Shown here piece after piece: positions 1 to 7,928 of a stretch of 64,000 nucleotides of DNA (position 1 is the stretch's first letter; each line of letters starts with the position of its first letter). The position numbers were made by a program, and so were the translations under genes. Source of the DNA: Candidatus Desulforudis audaxviator MP104C (GTDB lineage Bacteria > Bacillota > Desulfotomaculia > Desulfotomaculales > Desulforudaceae); contig NC_010424.1 of the NCBI RefSeq assembly GCF_000018425.1, positions 1,566,501 to 1,630,500 of the forward strand. Reading direction: 5' to 3'. Under the pieces are notes generated by a model. It was not told where the DNA came from, searched no databases, and worked only from the letters and a program-made list of their open reading frames with translations.

Positions 1-19
1 TAATACTATTCAGCAAAAG

Positions 20-892
20 GTGTGTTCAGTATTGGAGTTTCGTGAAGGAGAACTGGTCATTTTCCTCGACCACCAGGAACGGAGTTTTGTACAGCGCCTG
101 CACCCGCAGGGGAAACTGCAGACCCACCGGGGATTTGTGCCTCACGCGGACGTCATCGGCTGCGTGCCCGGAACGGCATTCGTTACGACCAAGGGTAAGG
201 AGTTGTTCGCCTTCCGGCCCACCCTGGTGGACTTCACCATGAATATGCCGCGCAAGAGCGGGATCATCTATCCCAAAGATACGGCGTATATCCTTCTCTG
301 GGCCGATGTCCGCCCGGGCGGCAGGGTCGTCGCGGGCGGGGTGGGCAGCGGGGCGCTGCTGCTGGCCCTGGCCAGCCAAGTGGGCGCTTCGGGCTTCGTC
401 TGGGGTTATGACGTCCGGCAGGACATGCTTGACTTCGCCGCCGCGAATCTGCGCCAGTTCCTCGGCGACCATCCGGCGAATACGGAGTTCAAGCTGGGAA
501 ACGTATATGAGAACATTGACGAGCGGGATGTGGACAGTGTAATCTTGGACGTGCCCGAACCCTGGCAGGCCGTGGAGCCGTCCGCCCTAGCCCTGAAACC
601 GGGCGGAATTATCATCGCCTACATGCCGACGATCAGACAGGCCGAAAGCTTCACCGGCGCCCTGCGCGGCAGTAACCGGTTCGGTCTGGTGCAGACGGTT
701 GAGATTCTGGTCCGCGACTGGCACATCCGGGAGCGGAGTGTGCGGCCCAATCACCGGATGGTGGGGCATACTGGATTTCTGACGGTGGCCCGAAGAATCG
801 TACGGCCGGAGGGACAGGCACCGCCGGAGGATCCGCCCACCGAGCCGGAAAGCGAAAGAGGCGCACCGTTCCCCAAAGAGACTCAAGACTAA
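20..892 (+). CDS. trmI: tRNA (adenine-58-N1)-methyltransferase, TrmI type
   Basis: Class I SAM-dependent methyltransferase that would methylate N1 of A58 in the T-loop of tRNA. Visible are the family's N-terminal beta domain (about residues 1-65), the linker RKSGIIYPKD near 80, the SAM-binding glycine loop GGVGSGALL near 106-114, the acidic strand end GYDVRQD and the catalytic-loop motif LDVPEPW near 176. The 290-residue length is usual, with a hydrophilic tail of about 30 residues after the fold. In the SAM loop the usual Glu-Ala before the glycines is Ala-Gly. The start is the GTG at 20, but the frame is open to the window edge, so an earlier start is possible. Confidence 0.88.
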   Translation: MCSVLEFREGELVIFLDHQERSFVQRLHPQGKLQTHRGFVPHADVIGCVPGTAFVTTKGKELFAFRPTLVDFTMNMPRKSGIIYPKDTAYILLWADVRPGGRVVAGGVGSGALLLALASQVGASGFVWGYDVRQDMLDFAAANLRQFLGDHPANTEFKLGNVYENIDERDVDSVILDVPEPWQAVEPSALALKPGGIIIAYMPTIRQAESFTGALRGSNRFGLVQTVEILVRDWHIRERSVRPNHRMVGHTGFLTVARRIVRPEGQAPPEDPPTEPESERGAPFPKETQD

Positions 893-940
893 CGGCAACA
901 CCACGGCCGGGGAAACCCCCTGGAACCTTGATGATCTTAG

Positions 941-970
941 TTGCATTATATCATTCATAATATTTATAAT
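941..970 (+). promoter_or_regulatory. sigma-A-like promoter for the Crp/Fnr gene
   Basis: TTGCAT at 941-946 and a perfect TATAAT at 965-970 are 18 bases apart inside a very AT-rich stretch (940-992) in GC-rich surroundings. They lie about 50 bases before the regulator's start. Confidence 0.5.
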
Positions 971-1017
971 TATTATACTATTATATATACAAGGTGACAA
1001 ACCGGAGGTAATGAAAG

Positions 1018-1725
1018 TTGCTGGATTACTGTGATGCGGTGAATCATCCGACCGGGTTCCTTTTCGACGAAAAGGAACTCCTCATTTCCGAGGAAGAAAA
1101 AGAACTGCTTCGTCGCGCCGGACGGACGCTCTCCTATCCCCGGGGCCAGATCATTTTTGCGGTGGGAGACAACGCCGATCAGGTTTATCTGCTTGAACGA
1201 GGCTGGGTAAGAATATACCGCCTGGACTTCGAGGGGCGGAAAATCACCGTTGGGGCAATGCGTAATCCCGGTGAACTGATGGGCCTTTCGGAGGCGCTTT
1301 ATGAAGGGGAACGGACCTGCTTCGCGGAGGCCGTTACCGATGTCGTCATGGTGAAACTGAACCGGACCAGTTTTCTGCAAATCTTGAAACACAACCAGAA
1401 TTTAGCCCTAAAGGTGGCTAGCCTGCTCGGCGTCCGGATGCGCGAAGCGGAAAGCAAAATCCACGAACTGGTGTCCATGCAGGTGCCCGGGCGTTTGGCA
1501 TTGCTGCTTTTGAAGATGGGAGAACGAAACGGCCATACGTCAAGCGACGGAATTCAGGTCAACCTGCGCCTGACCCACGAGGAAATCGCATCCATGATCG
1601 GCACGACGCGTCAGACAGTCACCCAGACCTTGAACCTCTTTAAGAAAGAAAAAAGCATTAAAACCCGCGGCCGCATGATCATCATTCTCGACTGCCGGAA
1701 ATTGGCCCGCTGGATTCACTCCTGA
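1018..1725 (+). CDS. Crp/Fnr family transcriptional regulator
   Basis: Single-component DNA-binding regulator of 235 residues. Residues about 30-140 form a cyclic-nucleotide-binding-type beta roll (YPRGQIIFAVGDNADQVYLL, then the GE-rich turn NPGELMGLSEALY). A long dimer helix follows, then a C-terminal winged HTH with LTHEEIASMIGTTRQTV at about 182-198. There is no cysteine cluster of the FNR oxygen-sensing type, so the effector is unknown. The start is TTG at 1018 behind GGAGGT at 1004-1009; the ATG at 1011 is out of frame. The gene is monocistronic and follows its own promoter. Confidence 0.9.
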   Translation: MLDYCDAVNHPTGFLFDEKELLISEEEKELLRRAGRTLSYPRGQIIFAVGDNADQVYLLERGWVRIYRLDFEGRKITVGAMRNPGELMGLSEALYEGERTCFAEAVTDVVMVKLNRTSFLQILKHNQNLALKVASLLGVRMREAESKIHELVSMQVPGRLALLLLKMGERNGHTSSDGIQVNLRLTHEEIASMIGTTRQTVTQTLNLFKKEKSIKTRGRMIIILDCRKLARWIHS

Positions 1726-1799
1726 CGGGGAGTACGCTTCTTTAGACTAAAGTTGTACCGCCGGGGTGAAGACTTGAGAACAAACTTCACCAGACTGCC

Positions 1800-2141
1800 C
1801 TAAAAACCCTTGATCTTTACGTGCGCCGTTTCCGTCAGCAGACCGTCGATGAGTTTCTGCATTGCCGCCTCGTGACCCTTGGGCACGGCAACATAAAACG
1901 GAATCCAGGTCCCGTCCTTATCTTTTGCAGTTCCGAAAGCCTTCAATTTATTCCTGGTACGCTCGGTATCAAACTTGTCCGGGGTTTTGGCCTCTCCGTT
2001 CGCGTAACGCCCCTCCGCACTGAGACCGATCAGGTCGGGCGAATAACCCTGAACCGGAAATGACTCCACGCTGTGATAGCCGTCGCCCTGCATCCAAACC
2101 CGAAGCTTGTCAATGAGGTATGTCAGATCGTGCCTGTCCAT
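1800..2141 (-). CDS. small PD-(D/E)XK nuclease-like protein
   Basis: 113-residue soluble protein. The core reads GYSPDLIGLSAEGRYANGEA followed by Lys-Thr, so it contains P-D then E-A-K in two neighbouring strands, the signature spacing of the PD-(D/E)XK nuclease fold. A first helix (LIDKLRVWMQ) precedes it and a basic C-terminal half follows. The family resemblance is by motif only. It sits alone, convergent with the Crp/Fnr gene. It could be a solitary Holliday-junction-resolvase-like or restriction-type nuclease, or a non-catalytic relative. Confidence 0.6.
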   Translation of the reverse strand: MDRHDLTYLIDKLRVWMQGDGYHSVESFPVQGYSPDLIGLSAEGRYANGEAKTPDKFDTERTRNKLKAFGTAKDKDGTWIPFYVAVPKGHEAAMQKLIDGLLTETAHVKIKGF

Positions 2142-2320
2142 CCCCTACACCCTTCCTTCCCACTAGTAGTACTTGGTCAGTAGGCCTTCAAAACCCTTCA
2201 CCCCGAACGGTCCGGCAGTTAATTGGCGATTCATGCCACCAAGCACTATATTCGCCGCCACGACCAGCAACTCCTTTTCCATTACATGAATCATATCCAA
2301 ATATAGCCTACCGGCAAACA

Positions 2321-2352
2321 CAAAAAATTAAGCCCTCCGTTTGCGGAGGGCC
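2321..2352 (-). terminator. intrinsic terminator of the membrane-protein gene
   Basis: An 8-bp GC stem (GCCCTCCG / CGGAGGGC, loop of four) at 2332-2351 is followed on the minus strand by TTAATTTTTT. It lies about 90 bases after the stop of the gene ending at 2443. Confidence 0.75.
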
Positions 2353-2442
2353 TCGCCGGTTTGCCGCAAGGATTCCCGAAAATCGCCTGCAAGCGCAGTC
2401 AAAAAGGCGTGCACGTTCTTTCCCTAGAACATTCTGTGGCTG

Positions 2443-2886
2443 TTATAAGCGGACTCTCTCTCCCAGCCACCCCAGTGTCAGAGCCAGGATCAGTCCGTAT
2501 ACGGAGGCGCCGACAAAATCGGTGAGGGCAGTGTCCAGGCACACCGGAATAGTCTCCTTGACATGGAACAAAAGCGTGATCCCATACAATGAAAACCAAA
2601 TGACAATACCGAAAAGCCATCCCCTGAGTAGAATGTTCGTGCTGGTGATCACGGTGATCAAATAGGCGAAGACTACCCCCAGCATACCGACGAAGACAAT
2701 TTGAGACACCAGGGCGAAGACCGCCTCCGCCAGGTTGACCGGCCTGGTCCCATAAATGACAATCGCGGCCCAATCCAGATAACGCAGTTCGGCAATGCCC
2801 AGGTAGTATGAGGCCAGGTTAATGAGGTTCATCAACACCCCGCCGGTCAGACCGGCGAAGAAACCAATAGTAAGCCGATCATTCAT
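2443..2886 (-). CDS. integral membrane protein, unknown function
   Basis: 147 residues with four predicted hydrophobic segments (around GFFAGLTGGVLMNLINLASY, FALVSQIVFVGMLGVVFAYL, WLFGIVIWFSLYGITLLF and FVGASVYGLILALTLGWL). This kind of small four-helix membrane protein is common in Peptococcaceae without known function. The start is the ATG at 2886 behind GGGGAG; the upstream in-frame ATG at 2931 has no ribosome binding site. Transcription ends at the hairpin at 2321-2352. Confidence 0.7.
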   Translation of the reverse strand: MNDRLTIGFFAGLTGGVLMNLINLASYYLGIAELRYLDWAAIVIYGTRPVNLAEAVFALVSQIVFVGMLGVVFAYLITVITSTNILLRGWLFGIVIWFSLYGITLLFHVKETIPVCLDTALTDFVGASVYGLILALTLGWLGERVRL

Positions 2887-3001
2887 CGACCTTAAACTCC
2901 CCTTCTTTTTCCAAATATAGTGTCCCTGCAAACCAGCACTGTTATACGCCCGCTTCCAAACGAAAAGGCCTCCGAGTCACTCGCAGGCCTGAGTTTTATT
3001 T

Positions 3002-3077
3002 TGGTGAGCCATGCTGGACTCGAACCAGCGACACCCTGATTAAAAGTCAGGTGCTCTACCAACTGAGCTAATGGCTC
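3002..3077 (-). tRNA. tRNA-Lys (anticodon TTT)
   Basis: 76-base cloverleaf with encoded CCA. The acceptor GAGCCAT pairs with ATGGCTC and the anticodon loop is CTTTTAA. First position of a minus-strand tRNA block (His, Gln, Lys in transcription order). Confidence 0.97.
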
Positions 3078-3122
3078 ACTCGGAACAAGTGTGATGCTAA
3101 TGGCATCGTCCACTTCTTGAAT

Positions 3123-3198
3123 TGGCTGGGGCGGCTGGATTCGAACCAACGAATGGCGGATCCAAAGTCCGCTGCCTTACCAGCTTGGCTACGCCCCA
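3123..3198 (-). tRNA. tRNA-Gln (anticodon TTG)
   Basis: 76-base cloverleaf with encoded CCA. The acceptor TGGGGCG pairs with CGCCCCA; the anticodon loop CTTTGGA sits on a GCGGA/TCCGC stem. Confidence 0.97.
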
Positions 3199-3206
3199 AT
3201 ATAATC

Positions 3207-3284
3207 TGGGGTGGACGATGGGCTTCGAACCCACGGCCTCCAGATCCACAGTCTGGCGCTCTGACCAACTGAGCTACGCCCACC
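3207..3284 (-). tRNA. tRNA-His (anticodon GTG)
   Basis: Cloverleaf with CCAGA/TCTGG anticodon stem and loop CTGTGGA. The extra 5' G (3284) opposite discriminator C is the histidine identity pair. CCA is encoded. Confidence 0.97.
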
Positions 3285-3889
3285 ACAATCCTTACTCCAT
3301 CAATTCGCAAGCTCTAGTATAGCAAATCACCCTATGTTCGTCAATTGCGGGCAGGCAATTTGTGCAAGCTCAGAAGCGCTCCGCCGTGGGCTTTCAGCCC
3401 TTCGGTTTGCCGGATTGATCCTATAATATCCGTCAGGCCGGAAAAATGTTGACGGGCTGACATTTAATGTTGAATAACTATACATTCACATTGTCACCCG
3501 CACAGCATCGCCTTCAGGGTCACCATGCCATCATGTGACTGACTAACCCAACTGGACGCGATTACTGCACAGTCAAGGTGATAGGTGACCGAGTCGGCTC
3601 TACAGCGGAATTAACCCGGTGGCGGAGGGCGAACCGGTCGATATTTTGCTCGATAAGATCGGCAAAGGCGATTAAGCTATGTAGCGGTCATGCCTAGAAA
3701 CCAGCGCCGCGGGTGGGCCTGCATCACCTTCGGGGACCTGCCTAAACTCTTTCATAAGTTTGCCCTGCTCCCTGGTCTGTCTAAACAAGGCGTTTACCAC
3801 CTGCCAACTTGGCTAACACTTGGCTAACACGTTACATTGACAGTCCAGGAAATCCGTGCTACGATATCTCCCGCAACAGGTACATTCGG
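3285..3889. other. 605 bp without a convincing gene
   Basis: No intact reading frame with a ribosome binding site was found. A short plus-strand frame around 3621-3675 (reading VAEGEPVDILLDKIGKGD then stop) has coding character and may be the tail of a lost gene. Repeated words such as TTGGCTAACAC occur just before the tRNA-Leu gene. Confidence 0.4.
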
Positions 3890-3974
3890 GCGGGCGTGGC
3901 GGAACGGCAGACGCGCCAGACTTAGGATCTGGTGGGTTTCCCCCGTGGAGGTTCAAGTCCTCTCGCCCGCACCA
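3890..3974 (+). tRNA. tRNA-Leu (anticodon TAG)
   Basis: 85-base class II tRNA with long variable arm, anticodon loop CTTAGGA on a CCAGA/TCTGG stem, acceptor GCGGGCG/CGCCCGC and encoded CCA. It is the only plus-strand tRNA of this region and lies directly before a transposase relic. Confidence 0.97.
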
Positions 3975-4173
3975 GTGAGAATAAAGGGTTCCCGGGTTGG
4001 GGGGCCTTTCGCAGTTACCAGCTATTGGGTTTTATATCACAAAAATATCACATGGGACTACTTCTTGTTGCCGAATATGGCCTGTGTCAGTTTGCTTGCC
4101 GCGCTATTTTGGATACCCGGCAACAGGTGAGAATAGATTTCCAAGGTAGGCACATAAACACAAACCGTAGCCG

Positions 4174-4387
4174 GATGATTTACAAGACCTATCAAGAACG
4201 CGCAAGAACGCGGTTATCCCATCGGCAGGGCGTGGTCGAAAGCGGGTGCAAGCAGATAATCCAGGCTCGGCATAAGCAAGCCGGCATGCGCTGGAATCGG
4301 GACAATGCGCAAAAGATGTTGAACTTAGCGGTGTTCATCTGTAGTGATCGGTGGCAAGAGTTCTGGGGAAAACAAGGAGCAGCTTGA
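4174..4387 (+). pseudogene. C-terminal relic of a DDE transposase (ISKra4-like)
   Basis: In one plus-strand frame the peptide RQGVVESGCKQIIQARHKQ, then AGMRW, then LNLAVFICSDRWQEFW is read, ending at 4387. This is the characteristic C-terminal block (Gly-Val-Val-Glu catalytic Glu region, Gly-Met-Arg-Trp) of ISKra4-type transposases. All upstream catalytic domains are missing, and the 60 codons before 4174 do not resemble a transposase. The relic overlaps the 3' end of the minus-strand gvpJ, suggesting the element inserted there and then decayed. Confidence 0.7.
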
Positions 4388-4675
4388 CTTGGAACTTTTT
4401 AGTACCTCCATTTTGTGCGTAGACCCCCTTCGGCGCTGCACCGACTCCCATTCGCGTGTTGCCTCATCCCAGTCGCGCATAAAGCCGTACCTGAGCATGG
4501 TCGACATACCGGCCAGAGCCAGGCGTAGATTTACGCCCAGAAGGGGTATACCCGCCACTCCGATAATGAGGTCGGCGTTGAGTAACAACCCCTTTTCCAG
4601 GATCCGGTCTATAAGGTCATTTAGAGTGGCCTCCCGGACGCGCGTGGGCTCAAGAGGCTTCATGGCCTGGCTCAT
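4325..4675 (-). CDS. gvpJ: gas vesicle protein of the GvpA/GvpJ family, C-terminus rewritten
   Basis: Minor shell-related protein of the GvpA fold. Residues 14-75 carry the conserved helix-strand-strand-helix core: LNDLIDRILEKGLLLNADLI, IGVAGIPLLGVNLRLALAGM and STMLRYG. The N-terminus has an extra 13 residues. The last 30 or so residues (after RRRGSTHKMEV) are Ser/Pro-rich and encoded antisense to the transposase relic at 4174-4387, so they are probably foreign and recently acquired. ATG at 4675 overlaps the gvpL stop (ATGA), implying translational coupling. It is the last gene of the cluster. GvpJ versus GvpM/S cannot be separated by eye. Confidence 0.85.
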   Translation of the reverse strand: MSQAMKPLEPTRVREATLNDLIDRILEKGLLLNADLIIGVAGIPLLGVNLRLALAGMSTMLRYGFMRDWDEATREWESVQRRRGSTHKMEVLKSSKSSCSLFSPELLPPITTDEHR

Positions 4676-5778
4676 GCCGAAATGCCCTCCCCATCAGCAA
4701 CCGCGAGGGTCTTCATGAAACTGTACGGCGGCCAGGGGCCGGTAAATCGGACCAAAAATCCTTCACGGCTGTTGATTTCAGCCAGAATGCGGCCCAGATC
4801 TTCAACCTTTTCCTTTGGTACCAGGCATGAAAGGTTGACCACCATGCGCAGGCCGTCCTCCGGCTTCTTAACCTTCTCCACCTGCACATCATCACTTACG
4901 GCCGATATCGCTTCGTAGACCTCACGAAAACAGCGTTCAGCCAGCCCTTCCAGCGCTTCTTTGGCAACATTCTCCAGCCTCTGCCGGTACATGTAACGGA
5001 CACCCTCAGGCTTTGATTCCACCTCTTTTTTCAGCTTCTTAAACTCGGGATCTTCATCGAGCGCGGACCGCTTAAGCGTCTCATCGTCCACAAAGACCTG
5101 TATTCCGTATTCGTCCCGCCCTCGAACTCTTGCAAAAATCCCTCGCAGCTTCGTAGATTCTTCCGTAAGCCAGCGCCTGACGGTTTGGGACGGATGCTGC
5201 CCCTCGGTTTGGATTATCGTGTTGAATCCCATCGGTAGAACGGTACCGAATTTTTCATTTGCCATATCCAGCACCTTTTGTTGGGTAAAAAGCCACTTTT
5301 TCACCTGCTCTTCGTCTTTCGACTCGTACGGTTCGGGTGAACAGTCATGGACGATGGCCAGCAAGCCGTCATAAGCTACGGTGTAAACATCGGCCTCTTC
5401 GATGCCAATCGGGCCGAAAAGAACGTTTTCTCGGCCCTCGACAACCCCGTAGATATACCTGGCCGGGTTCTTGGAATCGAGAACCTTTTCTTCCGGAGAA
5501 ACAGTGCCCGCATCCTCCTGTGTTACGCCGGAGGAAGGGTTTTCAGGGCTCTCCACGGCTCCTTTCAATATTGTAGCGGATGGCTTATTCGCAAACGGGA
5601 CTACCGGTTGCACCGATCCGATAGCCCTATCTGAACCGGCCAGCCCGGCAAGGTTGGAATGAACGAGGTCGGCCACCGCCTCCCTTATGACCTCCCCGAC
5701 CATGTTCTGAAGTCCCAGTGACTCGAGTTCCTGCAACACAAGCCGTTTCAGGCCATCCCTTGGCTTTATGCTTTCCAT
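4672..5778 (-). CDS. gvpL: gas vesicle protein GvpL/GvpF family with long N-terminal extension
   Basis: 368 residues. The GvpL/F domain covers about residues 107-360: RYIYGVVEGRENVLFGPIGI at the start, LLAIVHDCSPEPY, then VLPMGFNTIIQ, and the closing RFTGPWPPYSFMKTL, which matches the end of the other GvpF/L protein here (YTGPWPAYNFVKVL). Residues 1-105 are additional: an amphipathic helix (LVLQELESLGLQNMVGEVIR) and a Ser/Pro/Glu-rich linker. GvpF/L proteins are minor, GvpA-contacting assembly factors. Five bases separate this gene from gvpK, and its stop overlaps gvpJ. Confidence 0.88.
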   Translation of the reverse strand: MESIKPRDGLKRLVLQELESLGLQNMVGEVIREAVADLVHSNLAGLAGSDRAIGSVQPVVPFANKPSATILKGAVESPENPSSGVTQEDAGTVSPEEKVLDSKNPARYIYGVVEGRENVLFGPIGIEEADVYTVAYDGLLAIVHDCSPEPYESKDEEQVKKWLFTQQKVLDMANEKFGTVLPMGFNTIIQTEGQHPSQTVRRWLTEESTKLRGIFARVRGRDEYGIQVFVDDETLKRSALDEDPEFKKLKKEVESKPEGVRYMYRQRLENVAKEALEGLAERCFREVYEAISAVSDDVQVEKVKKPEDGLRMVVNLSCLVPKEKVEDLGRILAEINSREGFLVRFTGPWPPYSFMKTLAVADGEGISA

Positions 5779-5782
5779 CGGC

Positions 5783-6100
5783 TTATCTCCTCCGCGATTC
5801 TTCTTCTGCCCAGCGCCTGGGGTTTATCATCCGGTCCACTACATCATCCACTATCCGGTCCAAGCCGTCCCTGACGTTTTTCACCGATTCGGAAACACCT
5901 TGCTCGCACTTTATTTCCTCTATGGCGCGGTCGAGCTCCATGAAAGCTCTGCCAAGACGTTCGATTTCCTCTTCGGTAAGGGTCCCATCTTCTATCCGCC
6001 GGAACGCTTGCGTTTTCAGGGCGTCCCTGATAATCTCCACCAGGGCCATCACCAGCCCCAGCACACCGTGCTTCAAGTTATCCTCATCTATATTGAGCAA
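5783..6100 (-). CDS. gvpK: gas vesicle protein GvpK
   Basis: 105 residues matching the GvpK pattern: VLGLVMALVEIIRDALKTQA at 13-32, then EEEIERLGRAFMELDRAIEE and a C-terminal LDRIVDDVVD helix. GvpK is a small essential helical accessory protein in gas vesicle formation. It lies ten bases after the double-Hsp20 gene and five before gvpL, within one tight operon. Confidence 0.92.
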   Translation of the reverse strand: MLNIDEDNLKHGVLGLVMALVEIIRDALKTQAFRRIEDGTLTEEEIERLGRAFMELDRAIEEIKCEQGVSESVKNVRDGLDRIVDDVVDRMINPRRWAEEESRRR

Positions 6101-6110
6101 GACCTATACC

Positions 6111-7133
6111 TCACCTTTCAAGTTTAAGCTCCAGGATACCGTTGCGGTAACTCTGCTGTCTGACCTGTTTAGCGGAACAGGGCAGGTCCACCTGCCGCCG
6201 CAGTTCCATGCACCGGCTTTGCGCCTGCACCGAGACAACGTTTCCAGATATATCAACCCGTATACTACTCTCTTCTATCCCCGGCATTTCCAAGATAACA
6301 AGCAGGTGATCACCCTCATCGAAAATATCCGCAGGCGGCTCTTCCCACTCACCGGATCCGGGCGCTTTCGTTATACTTTCGTGCTCCTCCGCCAACGTGC
6401 GCGCACTGAAGGAGGCCGACACTTCCGGTTGCACCCCCCGGGTCCTTCCGGGCGCCTTCCGTAGCCTGTGTTCTATCTCGCGGTCTGCCTGCCGCAGCCT
6501 TTCCTGAAAAGCCTCGGACCCTGCCAGGCCCTCTATTATCCGGCCCAGCCCGGGAATAACCTCCCCAAGGCTGCGCAGCGCCGAGCCCGCGGGGCCCTTT
6601 AAAGCATCATGTTTCTCTGGCTGTTTTTCTTTTCGTTTATGATCCCTTTCGTAAAACATATCTACCTCCCGCTTTTGCCGTATCTTCGGCAGCTTCAGCG
6701 TAAGGATACCGTTTTTATAGCTGACATCGGCGGAATAAGCCAGTATGCCCGGCACATCAGCTACCAGCGTAAACGACCCGGCGTTTTCGAACAGATCAAC
6801 CAGTGGTTCCTTCTGTTTATCAGCCGGCAAAGCATCGGACTCAATCCACCAACTGAAAAATACCCGTTCGCCTGTTTCCGGATCCTGCCTAAGACGGTGG
6901 AAGACAAATACCGGCTGGCCGAAGAATGCTTTTGCGCGGGGGTTCAGAACCTCTCTGATATGTATGAGCGTATCCATATCACTTTCAAGACCCGCCGCGT
7001 CCCGGAGTTCCGCCAGTTCAGCATGTCTCCTCATCAAAAGGTGCCAGAACATGGCCCGGCTCCGGTCGTCCAGGCTTCTCAAGAACCGGTGAAGCCTGCT
7101 GTCTTCCTCGTAGATGATATTCTGCTTTTCCAT
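6111..7133 (-). CDS. double Hsp20 (GvpH-like) protein, first domain shortened
   Basis: 340 residues. Residues 1-100 are a helical domain I do not recognise (FLRSLDDRSRAMFWHLLMRR, then RAKAFFGQPVFVFHRL). Residues 110-155 look like an alpha-crystallin domain lacking its middle strands: PLVDLFENAGSFTLVADVPG runs almost directly into YKNGILTLKLPK. A charged linker follows, and a second, nearly complete Hsp20 domain occupies residues 265-340 (ADIFDEGDHLLVILEMPGI to YRNGILELKLER). GvpH-type Hsp20 proteins are thought to chaperone gas vesicle proteins. The duplication with one deleted core is unusual. Gap to gvpK is 10 bp. Confidence 0.72.
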   Translation of the reverse strand: MEKQNIIYEEDSRLHRFLRSLDDRSRAMFWHLLMRRHAELAELRDAAGLESDMDTLIHIREVLNPRAKAFFGQPVFVFHRLRQDPETGERVFFSWWIESDALPADKQKEPLVDLFENAGSFTLVADVPGILAYSADVSYKNGILTLKLPKIRQKREVDMFYERDHKRKEKQPEKHDALKGPAGSALRSLGEVIPGLGRIIEGLAGSEAFQERLRQADREIEHRLRKAPGRTRGVQPEVSASFSARTLAEEHESITKAPGSGEWEEPPADIFDEGDHLLVILEMPGIEESSIRVDISGNVVSVQAQSRCMELRRQVDLPCSAKQVRQQSYRNGILELKLER

Positions 7134-7149
7134 GCCATCAGCCCCGTCC

Positions 7150-7530
7150 TCACTGTTCGACCTCTAAGGTCAAAGGTACTTTTTGGTGTCTTAGCTTTTT
7201 AGCCTTGGCCGATACCCAGCCGCACCAGGGGCAGCCTTCTTCCAGGAGCTCCTCCATATCTACCCTCTTTTCACACTGGGGACAGGCCTCTTTCCGGATT
7301 GTGGCCTCCTTCCACGCAGCAGTTTCGCAGTTCGTTCCCGACGGGAACTCAAGCCCGTATTGGGCGGCGGTTTCAAAAGAAGCCAAGGCGGCTCGGATCT
7401 TTATTCCTAAAAGCTCCACGCCGGCGACTGATACCGCGATGTCGGCATTAATTACCAGCCCCTTGTCCAGCAGCCGGTCCACCAGTGCAACCAGCGTATC
7501 GTCGTCCCTTTGTTTCTTGGGTTGTAACAC
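7150..7530 (-). CDS. GvpA-family protein fused to a C-terminal zinc ribbon
   Basis: 126 residues. Residues 10-65 form a GvpA/J core (TLVALVDRLLDKGLVINADI, AVSVAGVELLGIKIRAALAS, FETAAQYG). Residues 84-108 add a CPQC-x15-CPWC pair, a typical four-cysteine zinc ribbon or rubredoxin-like knuckle, and the tail is basic. The two CxxC motifs are clear; metal binding is inferred. Shell-type GvpA proteins normally end soon after the core. The gene lies 150 bp after gvpG, the widest gap within this part of the operon. Confidence 0.82.
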   Translation of the reverse strand: MLQPKKQRDDDTLVALVDRLLDKGLVINADIAVSVAGVELLGIKIRAALASFETAAQYGLEFPSGTNCETAAWKEATIRKEACPQCEKRVDMEELLEEGCPWCGWVSAKAKKLRHQKVPLTLEVEQ

Positions 7531-7682
7531 TATAGGTCAATTCCTCTCTTCGGCAGGCGCAGCTCGAGGCGCCCAAAACTTTGTCTAAATGAAGCAACCC
7601 GGAGAAAGAGACGAACCGCCGGGGCCGTCCCCACTTGGGCAGGGGTATCCTGGCCGGCAGTTCGAGTTCAAAAAAAGATGCC

Positions 7683-7928
7683 TCAATCCTCTCTTCGGGC
7701 CAGCTCGTATTCCCTGATCTCCCGCAGCCTTTCCAGAAGCTCCGTCTCCCTGGAAATGTATTCTTCCTCGCTTATTTCACCCATTTCATAAAGAAGCTGC
7801 AACTCCAAGAGCTCCATTTTCACTTTATGCGGGTCATATAGTTCCTCTTGTGCCCGGTCAATAATCTGCTTAATCACCCATGCCGGCCCTTTAACCGGAA
7901 AAAGCAGAATATCATCCAATAAAAACAT
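7683..7928 (-). CDS. gvpG: gas vesicle protein GvpG
   Basis: 81 residues. The opening MFLLDDILLFPVKGPAWVIK is the GvpG hallmark, followed by charged helices with EMGEISEEEYISRETELLER (85% helical by eye). GvpG is a small accessory protein needed early in assembly. Its ATG shares one base with the gvpF stop (TAATG) at 7928, so the pair is translationally coupled. Confidence 0.92.
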   Translation of the reverse strand: MFLLDDILLFPVKGPAWVIKQIIDRAQEELYDPHKVKMELLELQLLYEMGEISEEEYISRETELLERLREIREYELARRED

